Part shown: piece after piece, positions 43,916 to 53,338 of the stretch
How positions within the stretch are numbered: position 1 is the stretch's first letter
How the letters are laid out: each line of letters opens with the position of its first letter
NCBI RefSeq assembly: GCF_900220995.1
Contig: NZ_OBQF01000006.1
Location: 154,680-218,679 of the forward strand
DNA: 64,000 bases
Reading direction: 5' to 3'
Source: Salinicoccus kekensis
GTDB lineage: Bacteria > Bacillota > Bacilli > Staphylococcales > Salinicoccaceae
Position numbers and translations under genes: made by a program
Notes under the pieces: generated by a model
What the model was told of the DNA's origin: nothing
Seen by the model: only the letters and a program-made list of their open reading frames with translations
Databases searched by the model: none

Positions 43916-44929
43916 TTACTCCGTCTCTTCATCGGAATCTTTGATGAAGTTGACGATGAACCTTCCCCTGATCTGTCCTTTTAAAATCTCCTTCAAAGTG
44001 TCAGGCAGTTCGTTCAAAGTGATTTCAGTCGCGATATCCCTCGAGAGCTTGGATGGTTTCAAGTCCGTTGCGAGCCTGTCCCAGATTTTCTTCCTGCCTT
44101 CCATCGGGAACTTGACAGAATCCACGCCGATCCACTGGATGTTCCTTGAAATGAACGGCAGGACGGTCGTCTTGACTTCAACGCCCCCGACAAGGCCGCA
44201 TGTCGCAACATATCCGCCATAATCCAGGCTGCTCAAAATGTACTGCGTCGTCTTCCCGCCAATCGGATCGATTGCCGCAATCCACTGCCTTTTCCTGATC
44301 GGCTTATCTTCTTCATCGGTCACTTCATCACGGTGTATGACCCGCTTTGCACCGATGGATTTCAAATACTGCACTTCTTCCATATGGCCCGTGCTCGCCT
44401 CGACATGGTAGCCGATATCACTGAGCATATTCACGGAGATGCTGCCGACACCACCACTCGCACCGGCGACCAGCACTTTCCCGTCATCGGGCCTGAGCCC
44501 GTTCTGTTCAAGTTTATCGATGGATAATGCCGCAGTGAAGCCGGCAGTGCCGAGTATCATCGACTCCCTTAAAGTCAATCCTTCCGGTAAAGGGACAAGC
44601 CATTCGGCAGGGATTTTCGCATACTCGCTGAATCCCCCGAAATTGCGTGTACCGATATAATAACTGGTCGCCAGCACCTGGTCCCCCGGCTGGAAGTCCT
44701 CATTCACAGACTCCACGACTTCTCCGGCGAGATCAATCCCCGGCACCATGGGGAACTTCTCTGCGAACTGGCCGTTCACGGCAATCATGGCATCCTTATA
44801 GTTCACACTCGAATAATGGACTTTGATCAGCACATCCCCCGAAGTGAGTTGATCCGTCGTCAGTGTCTGAATGGACATCTCCGGGTTGCCGTCCACCTTA
44901 TCCACAACCAAAGCTTTAAAAGAACTCAT
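43916..44929 (-). CDS. NADPH-dependent quinone oxidoreductase, YhdH/YhfP-type
   Basis: Medium-chain reductase of 337 residues without zinc ligands. The opening SGDVLIKVHYSSVNYKDAM and the MVPGIDLAGEV motif are the YhdH/YhfP hallmark. The nucleotide site is VAGASGGVGS, and AIDPIGGKTTQYI follows. E. coli AcuI (YhdH) reduces acrylyl-CoA. Substrate here may be a similar enoyl-CoA or quinone; sequence alone cannot decide. The tatC GTG start lies 33 bp downstream on the same strand, so they may be co-transcribed. Confidence 0.88.
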   Translation of the reverse strand: MSSFKALVVDKVDGNPEMSIQTLTTDQLTSGDVLIKVHYSSVNYKDAMIAVNGQFAEKFPMVPGIDLAGEVVESVNEDFQPGDQVLATSYYIGTRNFGGFSEYAKIPAEWLVPLPEGLTLRESMILGTAGFTAALSIDKLEQNGLRPDDGKVLVAGASGGVGSISVNMLSDIGYHVEASTGHMEEVQYLKSIGAKRVIHRDEVTDEEDKPIRKRQWIAAIDPIGGKTTQYILSSLDYGGYVATCGLVGGVEVKTTVLPFISRNIQWIGVDSVKFPMEGRKKIWDRLATDLKPSKLSRDIATEITLNELPDTLKEILKGQIRGRFIVNFIKDSDEETE

Positions 44930-44955
44930 AAAATTCCACCCCTTAAAAAATTTGC

Positions 44956-45393
44956 TTACTGCCCGCTTTCATCGGACACTTTCGTCTTTGCCATCAAATC
45001 ATGCAGTGCCCGCTTATCTTTACGGGTGATCATCATCACGCCGGACAACAGTAGAAATAATCCGAACGTCACGCTGTAGACCACCAGTATGAACAGCTCC
45101 CTTTTCAGCATCGTCGTCCACGATACATCGGAACTGTCCGACTGCGTGACCCTTATCCCCATCAGCCTCTTTCCTATCGTCCAGCCGTACCAGATGACCG
45201 GCAGGACAATCATATAAGCGGTGACGATCAGTATCATGAAAATATTGAATATGAAATTTGCTCCCGGATCGATGACAAATTCATAACCGGAAGTGAAACT
45301 CAATATAAATACTATAGGTACACCAACTATCAGCCCATCTATGATGCGGGCAAAAAAACGCTGCCATAACTTTGCTGGAAAAATCAAATTCAA
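44956..45393 (-). CDS. RDD-family membrane protein
   Basis: Small integral membrane protein of 145 residues with three hydrophobic segments. The N-terminal LWQRFFARIIDGLIVGVPIV holds the RxxARxxD-like signature of the RDD family, and the middle TIGKRLMGIRVTQSD is the other conserved stretch. Members are often of unknown function; one in Halobacillus-like bacteria is a Na+(Li+,K+)/H+ antiporter, which would suit a halotolerant host (inference). It is downstream of a lipoprotein gene on the same strand. Confidence 0.8.
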   Translation of the reverse strand: MNLIFPAKLWQRFFARIIDGLIVGVPIVFILSFTSGYEFVIDPGANFIFNIFMILIVTAYMIVLPVIWYGWTIGKRLMGIRVTQSDSSDVSWTTMLKRELFILVVYSVTFGLFLLLSGVMMITRKDKRALHDLMAKTKVSDESGQ

Positions 45394-45435
45394 TCCTCCT
45401 GTATGATGAGGTGCATCCTTTTATTATACATCAGA

Positions 45436-46218
45436 CTATTCCAGCTTTTCCATGTTCACACTTTTGATGCCTGTGATTTCAACGAGGTCGCCTTCATCAA
45501 AAGTCATGACGAATGAATCCTTCCCGCCGAATTCAGGGTTCCCGACCGAATATCTGCCTGAATCATAGGCCTCTATCTGATGCACATATATATTGCCGGA
45601 GAGCTCCGTCTCTTCTGTTGTAATCCTGTAATCGCCGGCTTCGATATCATGCCCCGCGATGTACATGCCGGGGGACAACGCCCCTTCGAACGGACCGTCC
45701 ACAGGTGTAAAGACGAACGTTGTATCATTGGTGATTTCCATTTTGTCCCCTTCATCGATGTAGAGTAAAACTTCCGTCGGATAATCCCTGAAAGTGCTCT
45801 CCGTTCCCTCACTGGCCAGCACTTCTCCGGCGACATACCGCTCTTCTTCATCGTAGATGGACAAATAACCCGAGTATTCCCCGGTCGATGTAATGCTGTA
45901 CCTGCCGGGCATGATGTCCTCGCCCACTACATGCTCCCCGGCAGCGATGCTCGTCTCTTTCCCCTCTCCGTAGAGATGAGTGTAGTCGATCGGCGCGTAC
46001 AATGGATCCGTCTCTGCATCTTCCCAAGCTTCCGCAGGTTCCTCTGCGGCCGGTACATCTTCCGCTTCGTCCACCTCGGCTGGTTCTTCCGTTCCTTCAT
46101 CACCTGCCAGATAACTGTTGATTTCATCTGCAAGCTGATCGAAAGGGTTGGTGCATGCCGCCAATACGACAGTGCCGAGAACCATGATTGATGCCAGTTT
46201 CAACTTTTTAGTTTTCAT
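45436..46218 (-). CDS. Acidic lipoprotein with paired repeat domains
   Basis: Membrane-anchored lipoprotein of 260 residues: signal peptide with lipobox LAAC (VVLAACTNPF), an acidic linker (about 40-80), then two similar beta domains of the type seen as GEHVVGEDIMPGRYSIT and PGMYIAGHDIEAGDYRIT, about 80 residues apart. This internal duplication is visible by eye (xxGxDIxxGxYxIT) and resembles the repeated DUF-type domain found in several staphylococcal lipoproteins. No known function. ATG at 46218 follows GGTGA. Confidence 0.75.
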   Translation of the reverse strand: MKTKKLKLASIMVLGTVVLAACTNPFDQLADEINSYLAGDEGTEEPAEVDEAEDVPAAEEPAEAWEDAETDPLYAPIDYTHLYGEGKETSIAAGEHVVGEDIMPGRYSITSTGEYSGYLSIYDEEERYVAGEVLASEGTESTFRDYPTEVLLYIDEGDKMEITNDTTFVFTPVDGPFEGALSPGMYIAGHDIEAGDYRITTEETELSGNIYVHQIEAYDSGRYSVGNPEFGGKDSFVMTFDEGDLVEITGIKSVNMEKLE

Positions 46219-46343
46219 ATACATCACCAATTGTTTTTATCTAATCTTACCATAGTACCCTTATACGAGTATCAACTAAAAGAATTACTCAAGTATATTT
46301 TTATTATATAATAAATACATGCAGGATATCGAGGAGTGATATT

Positions 46344-46784
46344 GTGAGATTGGATGAATATGCAGAATGTATTGACGATAAGTGGAAAGACAGCTTTTAT
46401 AAGACATGGCAGTCGGTGAAATCCCATCTGCCTGACGGATTCATTTCAGACTTCCAACATGGCATGCCGGGATTTTCAGTGCCGCTGTCAACATATCCTC
46501 AAGGGTACCACGTCGGTGGAACACCGTTGCCGTTCATCGGCATTGCTGTCCAGAAAAAGCATCTGGCCGTCTACCATATGGGAATGTACCGTGATGACGC
46601 TCTCTATGAGTGGTTTACAGAAGAATACCCGAAGTATATGGAGACGAAGCTGAACATGGGGAAGAGCTGCATACGCTTTACGAATCCGAAGAAGATACCA
46701 TACGAACTGCTTGGGGAACTTGCCGGAAAAATGACGGTTCAGGAATGGATCGAGCTTTATGAATCAAGCAGATTATATGAGTAA
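46344..46784 (+). CDS. DUF1801-like protein (YdhG/YjhG type), copy A
   Basis: Soluble protein of 146 residues. The stretches DFQHGMPGFSVPLS, IGIAVQKKHLAVYHMGMY and GKSCIRFTNPKKIPYELLGEL match the DUF1801 fold. The family is small and functionally unknown. The start is GTG at 46344, seven bases after GAGGAG. It converges on another DUF1801-type gene just downstream, with a terminator between. Confidence 0.75.
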   Translation: MRLDEYAECIDDKWKDSFYKTWQSVKSHLPDGFISDFQHGMPGFSVPLSTYPQGYHVGGTPLPFIGIAVQKKHLAVYHMGMYRDDALYEWFTEEYPKYMETKLNMGKSCIRFTNPKKIPYELLGELAGKMTVQEWIELYESSRLYE

Positions 46785-46822
46785 AAGCACAGCCGCTTGC
46801 ATGACAGGCTGTGCTTCTTTTA
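46785..46822 (+). terminator. Rho-independent terminator of the first DUF1801 gene
   Basis: AAGCACAGCC with exact complement, followed by CTTTTA. Confidence 0.65.
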
Positions 46823-46864
46823 CATAAAATCATTGAATGCCTCACTTTTGATCTTAAAGAAGAA

Positions 46865-47233
46865 TCATTCCGATGCATTCAAAGTCATTATTGCTTCAAT
46901 CAGCTTCTGAAAATATTGCCGGTCAATATCATCAGTCGACCGTACTTTAATATGCTTCATTTTCTCCCCTGAGCCCTCAAGCAGCTTTCTGGTATCTTTA
47001 TCCATTATTTTCCCGCCATTGTGAATCCCAAAATTGACATGTGATTTTGCAGTCTGCAGATAGGCAGCCAGCCCGTAATAGCTGTAATTCGGCATGCCCC
47101 ACTTCAATTCTTCAATCAGTTCCTCAGAGGTATCAAGTATGATGGCCCTCAGTTCTTCCGTAATAACTTTAATTTCTCCGGACAGACCTTCAATATATGC
47201 ATCCACTTTTTCCGAGGTCCTCTTTTCACTCAT
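46865..47233 (-). CDS. DUF1801-like protein, copy B
   Basis: Soluble protein of 122 residues. EELKWGMPNYSYYGLAAYLQ and HVNFGIHNGG are the DUF1801 core, and the C-terminus (KHIKVRSTDDIDRQYFQKLI) is the usual second part. It is the shorter of two such genes facing each other in this region; they share only the family fold and are not close duplicates. Start ATG 47233 follows AGAAGGGATGATT. Function unknown. Confidence 0.8.
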   Translation of the reverse strand: MSEKRTSEKVDAYIEGLSGEIKVITEELRAIILDTSEELIEELKWGMPNYSYYGLAAYLQTAKSHVNFGIHNGGKIMDKDTRKLLEGSGEKMKHIKVRSTDDIDRQYFQKLIEAIMTLNASE

Positions 47234-47274
47234 GGAATCATCCCTTCTCCTGTGATTAAAAGCTTGATATCAGA

Positions 47275-47311
47275 TAAAAAAACCACCCCATACTTTTGTA
47301 TGGAGTGGTTT
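47275..47311 (-). terminator. Rho-independent terminator of gcvPAB
   Basis: AACCACTCCATAC-AAAA-GTATGGGGTGGTT, one mismatch, with seven T on the minus strand. Confidence 0.8.
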
Positions 47312-47319
47312 TGTAAGTC

Positions 47320-48783
47320 TTACGCTTCAGCTTCCCAGCGAAGTTTAGGCTTACGTGAAGCTGTTGCTTCATCAAGACGTTTAACAGTCGTTTTGTGTGG
47401 TGCACTGTGGATGACATCCTGATTATTTTCTGTTTCATCAGCAATCTGTTTCATAGTCGCGATGAAGTGATCAAGCGTTTCTTTAGATTCAGTCTCAGTA
47501 GGCTCGATCATAAGCGCTTCTTCCACGATTAATGGGAAGTAAACGGTTGGCGGGTGAATATCGAAGTCCATAAGACGTTTTGCGATATCTAAAGTCTTCA
47601 CGCCTTGTTTCTTCTGTCTGTTGCCCGAAAGTACGAATTCGTGCTTACAGTGCTGAGTGAACGGAAGATCATACGAGTCTTCAAGGCTGCGCATGAGGTA
47701 GTTCGCGTTGAGTACAGCACCTTCACTGACTTTCTTGACGCCTTCTGCACCCAAAGTACGGATGTACGTGTACGCACGTACGTTGATGCCGAAGTTACCG
47801 TAGTAATTCTTGACCATACCGATGGAATCAGGCAGATCGTAGTCGAAAGCATATTCGCCGTCTTTTTCAGTGACAACCGGCTTAGGAAGGAATTTCTTCA
47901 GCTCATCAGTTACGCCGATTGGACCGGATCCCGGGCCACCGCCGCCGTGAGGGCCTGTGAAAGTCTTATGCAGGTTAAGGTGAACTGCATCGAAGCCCAT
48001 GTCGCCAGGACGTGCGTAACCCATGATTGCGTTCAGGTTCGCACCGTCATAGTACATCTTACCGCCCGCTTCGTGGACGATTTCAGACATTTCAAGGATT
48101 TCAGTTTCAAACAGACCCAATGTGTTCGGGTTTGTCAGCATGAGTGCTGCAGTGTTTTCGTTGACCACTTTCTTCAAGTCTTCAACGTCGACAAGGCCTT
48201 TTTCGTTTGATTTAACTTCAACGACTTTAAAGCCTGCAACCGCTGCTGATGACGGGTTTGTACCGTGTGCGGAGTCAGGTACGATGACTTCGTTACGGTG
48301 CGATTCGCCATTCGCTTCATGGAATGCTTTGAAGATCATCAGTGCAGTCCACTCACCTTGTGAACCGGCAGCCGGCTGCAAAGTGATTTCGTCCATGCCT
48401 GTGATTTCCTCAAGGTGTACCTGCAGGTCATACATCAGCTCAAGAGCACCCTGAACAGTCTTAGGATCCTGGTAAGGATGGATGTGGCTGAATCCAGGCA
48501 GTCTAACAACATCTTCGTTGATTACCGGGTTGTACTTCATAGTACATGAGCCCAGCGGGTAGAAACCTGACAGGATACCGAAGTTACGGTTGGATAATCC
48601 TGTATAGTGACGCATCAGTTCAAGCTCATCCACCTCAGGGAGGTTTGCCTGGACTTTACGTACATACGCGCTGTCGAGTTCCTCTTCAAGATTCACTTCA
48701 GGAACATCAAGTGCAGGCAGGTTGTAACCGTTTCTGCCTTCTTTACTGCGCTCAAAAATTAATGGAAAGTTTTCATTAGCCAT
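47320..48783 (-). CDS. gcvPB: Glycine dehydrogenase (decarboxylating) subunit 2
   Basis: PLP-dependent P-protein C-terminal subunit of the glycine cleavage system, 487 residues. The PLP Lys is in [19 protein letters not shown], and [13 protein letters not shown] and [12 protein letters not shown] are the other typical stretches. It works with gcvPA to decarboxylate glycine and pass the aminomethyl group to lipoyl-GcvH. Its start overlaps the gcvPA stop by eight bases. Third codon positions look richer in A/T than in neighbours, perhaps from high expression. Confidence 0.95.
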   Translation of the reverse strand: MANENFPLIFERSKEGRNGYNLPALDVPEVNLEEELDSAYVRKVQANLPEVDELELMRHYTGLSNRNFGILSGFYPLGSCTMKYNPVINEDVVRLPGFSHIHPYQDPKTVQGALELMYDLQVHLEEITGMDEITLQPAAGSQGEWTALMIFKAFHEANGESHRNEVIVPDSAHGTNPSSAAVAGFKVVEVKSNEKGLVDVEDLKKVVNENTAALMLTNPNTLGLFETEILEMSEIVHEAGGKMYYDGANLNAIMGYARPGDMGFDAVHLNLHKTFTGPHGGGGPGSGPIGVTDELKKFLPKPVVTEKDGEYAFDYDLPDSIGMVKNYYGNFGINVRAYTYIRTLGAEGVKKVSEGAVLNANYLMRSLEDSYDLPFTQHCKHEFVLSGNRQKKQGVKTLDIAKRLMDFDIHPPTVYFPLIVEEALMIEPTETESKETLDHFIATMKQIADETENNQDVIHSAPHKTTVKRLDEATASRKPKLRWEAEA

Positions 48784-50128
48784 TATTGATAGCCCCCATT
48801 TCTTTTACAAATGCATCGATCTCTTCTTTGGAACGGATCTCAGTAGTAGCGATCAACATATGGTTTTCGAATTCAGGATATGCGCGGCCCAAATCGAATC
48901 CGCCGATGAATCCTTTTTCAAATAACTGTTCATTAACCTCTGATACCGGTTTTGAAAGCTTGACTACGATCTCGTTGAAGAATGATCCTTCGAATGCAGC
49001 CGGGATGTTTGCTTCTTCCAGCTGGCTTCTTGTATATCTTGCTTTCTGCATGTTCAATTCGGACATTTCCTTCACACCGTTTTTACCGAGTGCACTCATT
49101 GCAGCCGAGCTTGCCACTGCATTCAATGCCTGGTTGGATGTGATGTTGGATGTCGCTTTTTCACGTCTGATGTGCTGCTCTCTCGTCTGGAGTACGAGCA
49201 CGAATCCGCGCTGACCATTCTCATCCGTCGTTTCACCGACGAAACGGCCCGGCACTTTACGCATCAGTTTTTGAGTTGTTGCGAAGTAACCACAGTGTGG
49301 TCCGCCGAACTGTGCAGGGATACCGAATACTTGAGTATCACCGACAACGATGTCCGCACCGAATTCACCTGGAGGCGTCAAGTAGCCGAGTGCAAGCGGG
49401 TTGCTTGAAACGACCATCATAGCCTTAGGCTGCTGATCAAGAATTTCTCTTATTTTTTCAAGTGGTTCGATCTGACCGAGGAAGTTAGGGTATTGGACGA
49501 TGAATGCAGCTACATCTTCATCCAGTTCTTTCTCAAGCTGGTCAAGGTCTGTCTTACCATCTTTAAGTCCAATTTCAACAACTTCAACACCTTTACCAAC
49601 TGAAGCTGTCTTCACTAGCTGACGGGATTCAGGATGAACAGCTGCTGAGATGAGGATCTTGTTCTTTTTCGTATGTCCTACACTCAGGTTCATTGATTCC
49701 ACTACAGCTGTACCGCCATCATATAATGACGAGTTTACAATAGGCATACCTGTGATCTCAGAAATCATCGTTTGGAATTCGAACATCGCCTGCAGTTCAC
49801 CTTGTGTCATTTCCGGCTGATATGGCGTATATGAAGTATAGAACTCCTGCCTTGAAATAACATGGTCAACCACTGAAGGGATGAAGTGATCATAGACACC
49901 CGCACCCAGGAACGAAGTATAGTCGAGGGTATTGGCGTTTTTTGACGCCATTTGAGTGAGTTCACGCTTCAGTTCATACTCACTCTTAGGTTTAGTAAGT
50001 TTTAATTCTCTGTCCAGTCTCACTTTTTCCGGGATATCGGAAAAAAGCTCGTCTGTGGATTTCACACCGATTTTTTCAAGCATTTCTGCTTTATCAGTTT
50101 CAGTAACTGGTAAATAACGAAAATCCAT
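48776..50128 (-). CDS. gcvPA: Glycine dehydrogenase (decarboxylating) subunit 1
   Basis: N-terminal half of the split P-protein, 450 residues, with a fold like gcvPB but without the PLP Lys. [20 protein letters not shown] opens it, [19 protein letters not shown] and [20 protein letters not shown] follow. The ATG at 50128 has AAGGAGG; the upstream in-frame codons include that site and are not used. gcvT, normally directly before it, is absent in this window; a kinase gene is upstream. A good sigma-A promoter lies before it, and no glycine riboswitch was seen. Confidence 0.95.
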   Translation of the reverse strand: MDFRYLPVTETDKAEMLEKIGVKSTDELFSDIPEKVRLDRELKLTKPKSEYELKRELTQMASKNANTLDYTSFLGAGVYDHFIPSVVDHVISRQEFYTSYTPYQPEMTQGELQAMFEFQTMISEITGMPIVNSSLYDGGTAVVESMNLSVGHTKKNKILISAAVHPESRQLVKTASVGKGVEVVEIGLKDGKTDLDQLEKELDEDVAAFIVQYPNFLGQIEPLEKIREILDQQPKAMMVVSSNPLALGYLTPPGEFGADIVVGDTQVFGIPAQFGGPHCGYFATTQKLMRKVPGRFVGETTDENGQRGFVLVLQTREQHIRREKATSNITSNQALNAVASSAAMSALGKNGVKEMSELNMQKARYTRSQLEEANIPAAFEGSFFNEIVVKLSKPVSEVNEQLFEKGFIGGFDLGRAYPEFENHMLIATTEIRSKEEIDAFVKEMGAINNG

Positions 50129-50199
50129 TAAAATTTCCTCCTTATTTATCATACGATAATATAATTTCTGAGTTGATCAGTTTATGCCATACCGTAACC

Positions 50200-50228
50200 A
50201 TTATAAAGGATATTGAAGAGATTAACAA
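50200..50228 (-). promoter_or_regulatory. Sigma-A promoter of gcvPA
   Basis: TTGTTA (-35), 17 bases, then TATAAT (-10), 72 bp before the gcvPA ATG. Confidence 0.7.
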
Positions 50229-50364
50229 TTTTTTCACAATAAAAGTACAACATATTTGAATGAATTTATAAATTCGTCATAAATTGAGCCGGAATACGGC
50301 CCTTCAAGTGAAAAATGTACCTTCTTCAATGTCTTTTCTCTACATTTCCGTAACAAAAATCCGT

Positions 50365-51051
50365 TCATTCCATTTCCGGGAAAACGAATCCTCTTTCTTT
50401 TTTAAGCATACTCTCAATTTCACCGAGAACCGTTTCCACGTCCCGGGGATCTGAAACTTCATATTTGTCGATGTCCAGATGATATACAGGAGATATTTCC
50501 TTCTTTTCGTATTCCTTTATGAATTCATTTTCATAAATATCATACAGGTCACGGTAGTATTCGGCGAGACCCGGATCCCTTTCAACCTGCTCGTAAGGCC
50601 TCCCCCGCTTCCTGATCCTCCGCATCGCTTCATCGAATGAACCGTGGACGAAGACGAGCAGATCCGGCGACTTTTTGAAAACGATCTGCTGCTCATACAG
50701 ATCATGCAGTTCCTGCATCATATTTTCGTGGAGTTCCAGATAAGTCATGTACTCCGCTTCATCCATGGAGCCGTTGTCGTACTGGAGCCTTGCGAACACC
50801 ATGGCATCTTCATAGATCGAACGGTCCAATACCGTATTAGGATGTTTCAAGGCATTCTTCAGCGCCTTGAACCGGTGATTCAGGAAATACACCTGCAGGT
50901 GGAAGCTGTACCTTTTCGGATCTTCATAAAATTTCGGGAGGAAAGGATTCCCCTCCACTTTTTCTATCAATAACTCGGTGCCGAAATGGCGGGCGATCAC
51001 CCCGCCCCAAGCCGTCTTCCCCGCACCGATCGTACCTGCCATCGTTATCAT
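50365..51051 (-). CDS. Deoxynucleoside kinase (dAK/dGK/dCK family)
   Basis: Salvage kinase of 228 residues. The P-loop is GTIGAGKT at the N-terminus, and TVLDRSIYEDAMVFAR holds the ERS-like DRS motif. RIRKRGRPYEQ is the lid. It phosphorylates deoxyadenosine, deoxyguanosine or deoxycytidine; in Bacilli such kinases often come as an adjacent pair, but only one is present here. ATG at 51051 is seven bases from GGGAGG; upstream in-frame residues are ignored. Confidence 0.88.
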   Translation of the reverse strand: MITMAGTIGAGKTAWGGVIARHFGTELLIEKVEGNPFLPKFYEDPKRYSFHLQVYFLNHRFKALKNALKHPNTVLDRSIYEDAMVFARLQYDNGSMDEAEYMTYLELHENMMQELHDLYEQQIVFKKSPDLLVFVHGSFDEAMRRIRKRGRPYEQVERDPGLAEYYRDLYDIYENEFIKEYEKKEISPVYHLDIDKYEVSDPRDVETVLGEIESMLKKERGFVFPEME

Positions 51052-51160
51052 TGCTATGCCTCCCAGCTGCTGTCTTCCGAATATGAACACTTCCCAGTAT
51101 ATATTATCTTATCATCCAGAGCCCTGTCCATACCCGGAGTGGTCAACACGAGGTATAGTT

Positions 51161-51216
51161 AAAAACACAGAAATAAGGGTGGCTGTAAAAGCACAATGCT
51201 TCCACAGCCACCCTTA
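51161..51216 (-). terminator. Rho-independent terminator of glmS
   Basis: TAAGGGTGGCTGT with exact complement, followed on the minus strand by TTTCTGTGTTTTT. Confidence 0.75.
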
Positions 51217-51231
51217 CTGCCTCTTCTATAG

Positions 51232-53034
51232 TTATTCCACCGTCACCGATTTCGCAAGGTTCCTCGGCTTATCGACATCATTGCCGCGGTGCAGTGCTGC
51301 ATAGTATGAAATGAACTGGTAAACGACCACTGAAACGAGCGGCGTCAGCATGCTGTGTACGTTCGGGATGACGTACGCATCATTTTCGCTCTCAAGGCCT
51401 TCCATCGCAATGGTGCAGACGTTAGCACCGCGTGCCTGCACTTCCTGGGCGTTGCCCCGGATGTTCAGATTCACCTTCTCCTGTGTCGCGAGCGCGAATA
51501 CCGGCGTGCCCTCCTCTATCAGGGCAATCGTGCCGTGCTTCAATTCCCCCCCGGCGAAGCCTTCCGCCTGGATGTAGGAAATCTCCTTCAGCTTGAGCGC
51601 ACCTTCCAGTCCGACGTAATGATCCATCGCCCTGCCGATGAAGAATGCATTCCTTGTCGTTTCCAGATACTCATGGACGATTCCCTCAATTGTCTCCGCA
51701 TCATCGATCACGGTCGTGATCGCCGTCGTCACTTTTGCAAGCTCTTCCGTGAGATTGATGCCGGTCTCCCTGCCGAGTGCACGTGCGGCAACTTGTGCGA
51801 GTATCGCCAGCACCGCTATCTGTGCCGTATATGCTTTCGTCGAAGCGACGGCGATTTCCGGTCCTGCATGAAGTATCAGCGTCTGATCCGCTTCACGCGA
51901 CAGCGTCGAGCCGGGCACATTGGTCACGGTCAGCGTCTTATGACCGAGCCGCTTCACCTCGACGAGCACGGCCCTGCTGTCCGCCGTCTCACCGGACTGC
52001 GAGATGAATACGAATAAAGGGCGCTTTGAGAGCAGCGGGGTATTATAGACGAATTCCGAGGCAACATGCACTTCAGTCGGGATGCCCGCCCATTTCTCGA
52101 AATACTCTTTGCCGATGAGTCCTGCATGATAACTCGTGCCTGCTGCAATGATATATACGCGGTCGGCATCATTGATCTGGTCCATGATTTCAGTGTCGAT
52201 ACTCAGCTCGCCATTTTCATCCTGGTATTCCTGGATGATTTTTCGCATCGCGGCCGGCTGGTCATTGATCTCTTTCAGCATATAATGCTCATATGTGCCT
52301 TTCTCCGTATCGCTCTCATCGATTTCTGCGATATAGGATTCCCTTTCAATCGTATTGCCGTCCCGGTCTTTGATCGTGATTCCGTCGCGTTTCAGCAGGA
52401 CGAGCTCACCGTCCATCAGTTCAACGAACTCATCAGTCAGGTGCAGCATCGCCATCGCATCCGATGTGATGACATTGAAGCCCTCACCCTTCCCGAGCAG
52501 CAGCGGGGATTTATTCTTGGCGACATAGATCACATCTTCTTCATCTTTATCGAGGAGTCCGAGTGCGTATGAGCCGTGCAGTATATCAAGTGCTGCCTTG
52601 AAGGCCTCTTCAGTCGTCCTGCCCTCTTTTGCAAGCGCGGAGATGAGCTCCACGATGATTTCCGTGTCCGTGCTCGATACAAACTCCGTTTCAGGCAGAT
52701 ATTCCTGTTTGATCTGCTCGTAATTTTCGATGACGCCGTTATGCACAAGCGTAAACCTGCCGTCCGCACTCTGATGCGGATGTGCATTGGTCACACTCGG
52801 CTCGCCGTGCGTTGCCCAGCGTGTATGGCCGATGCCGGTCGCTGCCTGGAAATCCGGATCCACTTTCTCCCTTAAATCCTTGATGCGTCCCGCTTCCTTG
52901 AATATTTTCAGCTCTTCCCCGTTGCGTACACTGATGCCCGCAGAGTCATAGCCGCGGTATTCCAGTTTCTCCAAACCTTTCAGTAATATCTCTTTGACAT
53001 CTTCTTCTCCGATGTATCCGACAATTCCGCACAT
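51232..53034 (-). CDS. glmS: Glutamine:fructose-6-phosphate aminotransferase GlmS
   Basis: Makes glucosamine-6-phosphate from fructose-6-phosphate and glutamine, first step of UDP-GlcNAc synthesis; 600 residues. The glutaminase nucleophile is Cys2 right after the start (MCGIVGYIG). HTRWATHG follows. Two SIS sugar domains come next: AAGTSYHAG and [15 protein letters not shown]. The C-terminus is [12 protein letters not shown] at 53034 is required so that Cys can be N-terminal; an upstream in-frame ATG would add seven residues. A glmS ribozyme and promoter lie in the leader. Confidence 0.96.
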   Translation of the reverse strand: MCGIVGYIGEEDVKEILLKGLEKLEYRGYDSAGISVRNGEELKIFKEAGRIKDLREKVDPDFQAATGIGHTRWATHGEPSVTNAHPHQSADGRFTLVHNGVIENYEQIKQEYLPETEFVSSTDTEIIVELISALAKEGRTTEEAFKAALDILHGSYALGLLDKDEEDVIYVAKNKSPLLLGKGEGFNVITSDAMAMLHLTDEFVELMDGELVLLKRDGITIKDRDGNTIERESYIAEIDESDTEKGTYEHYMLKEINDQPAAMRKIIQEYQDENGELSIDTEIMDQINDADRVYIIAAGTSYHAGLIGKEYFEKWAGIPTEVHVASEFVYNTPLLSKRPLFVFISQSGETADSRAVLVEVKRLGHKTLTVTNVPGSTLSREADQTLILHAGPEIAVASTKAYTAQIAVLAILAQVAARALGRETGINLTEELAKVTTAITTVIDDAETIEGIVHEYLETTRNAFFIGRAMDHYVGLEGALKLKEISYIQAEGFAGGELKHGTIALIEEGTPVFALATQEKVNLNIRGNAQEVQARGANVCTIAMEGLESENDAYVIPNVHSMLTPLVSVVVYQFISYYAALHRGNDVDKPRNLAKSVTVE

Positions 53035-53065
53035 AAAGTATTTGCTCCTTTTCATGACAAATGTT

Positions 53066-53202
53066 GACCGGTGCTCTGTCCCCGCAATCGCTTGCAGGCT
53101 TTAACATCCGGTTTGACGAACACTTCAGTGTCCGGGACAGTATCCGCCGATCATCGATGACTGTCCTCCTCGTCAGCAGCATTGCTGCCCAGGCGCTATT
53201 CC
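53066..53202 (-). ncRNA. glmS ribozyme (GlcN6P-activated self-cleaving riboswitch)
   Basis: On the minus strand, from about 53202 downward: AATAGCGCC (cleavage just before the first G), a P2-like stem, GACGAGGAGGACAGTCATCGA, then TCGGCGGATACTGTCC. These match the conserved core of the glmS ribozyme (AGCGCC, GACGAGG, ATCGA, CGGCGGAT). The stem GGACAGT/ACTGTCC is complete. It lies 32 bp before the glmS ATG. Glucosamine-6-phosphate would trigger cleavage and lower glmS mRNA. Confidence 0.88.
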
Positions 53203-53243
53203 GATTTTTTTCCGACTGCCCTCCTAAAAACTGTGTCGTTAAA

Positions 53244-53272
53244 ATTGTAATTTATTTACGCTTCTGTTTCAA
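53244..53272 (-). promoter_or_regulatory. Sigma-A promoter of glmS
   Basis: TTGAAA (-35), 17 bases, TACAAT (-10). The ribozyme leader starts about 40 bp downstream. Confidence 0.75.
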
Positions 53273-53291
53273 CGCTTTTTCCTTTTATTTC

Positions 53292-53322
53292 AAAAAAACG
53301 GCAACCATATTCAGGTTGCCGG
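53292..53322 (-). terminator. Rho-independent terminator of amidase 1
   Basis: CGGCAACC with exact complement, followed on the minus strand by seven T; 17 bp after the amidase stop. Confidence 0.8.
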
Positions 53323-53338
53323 CTTCCATTCTCACATC

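Noticed and set aside
50129..50364. Glycine riboswitch upstream of gcvPA
   Set aside because: No tandem aptamer-like conserved core was visible; only a sigma-A promoter and a small GC hairpin.
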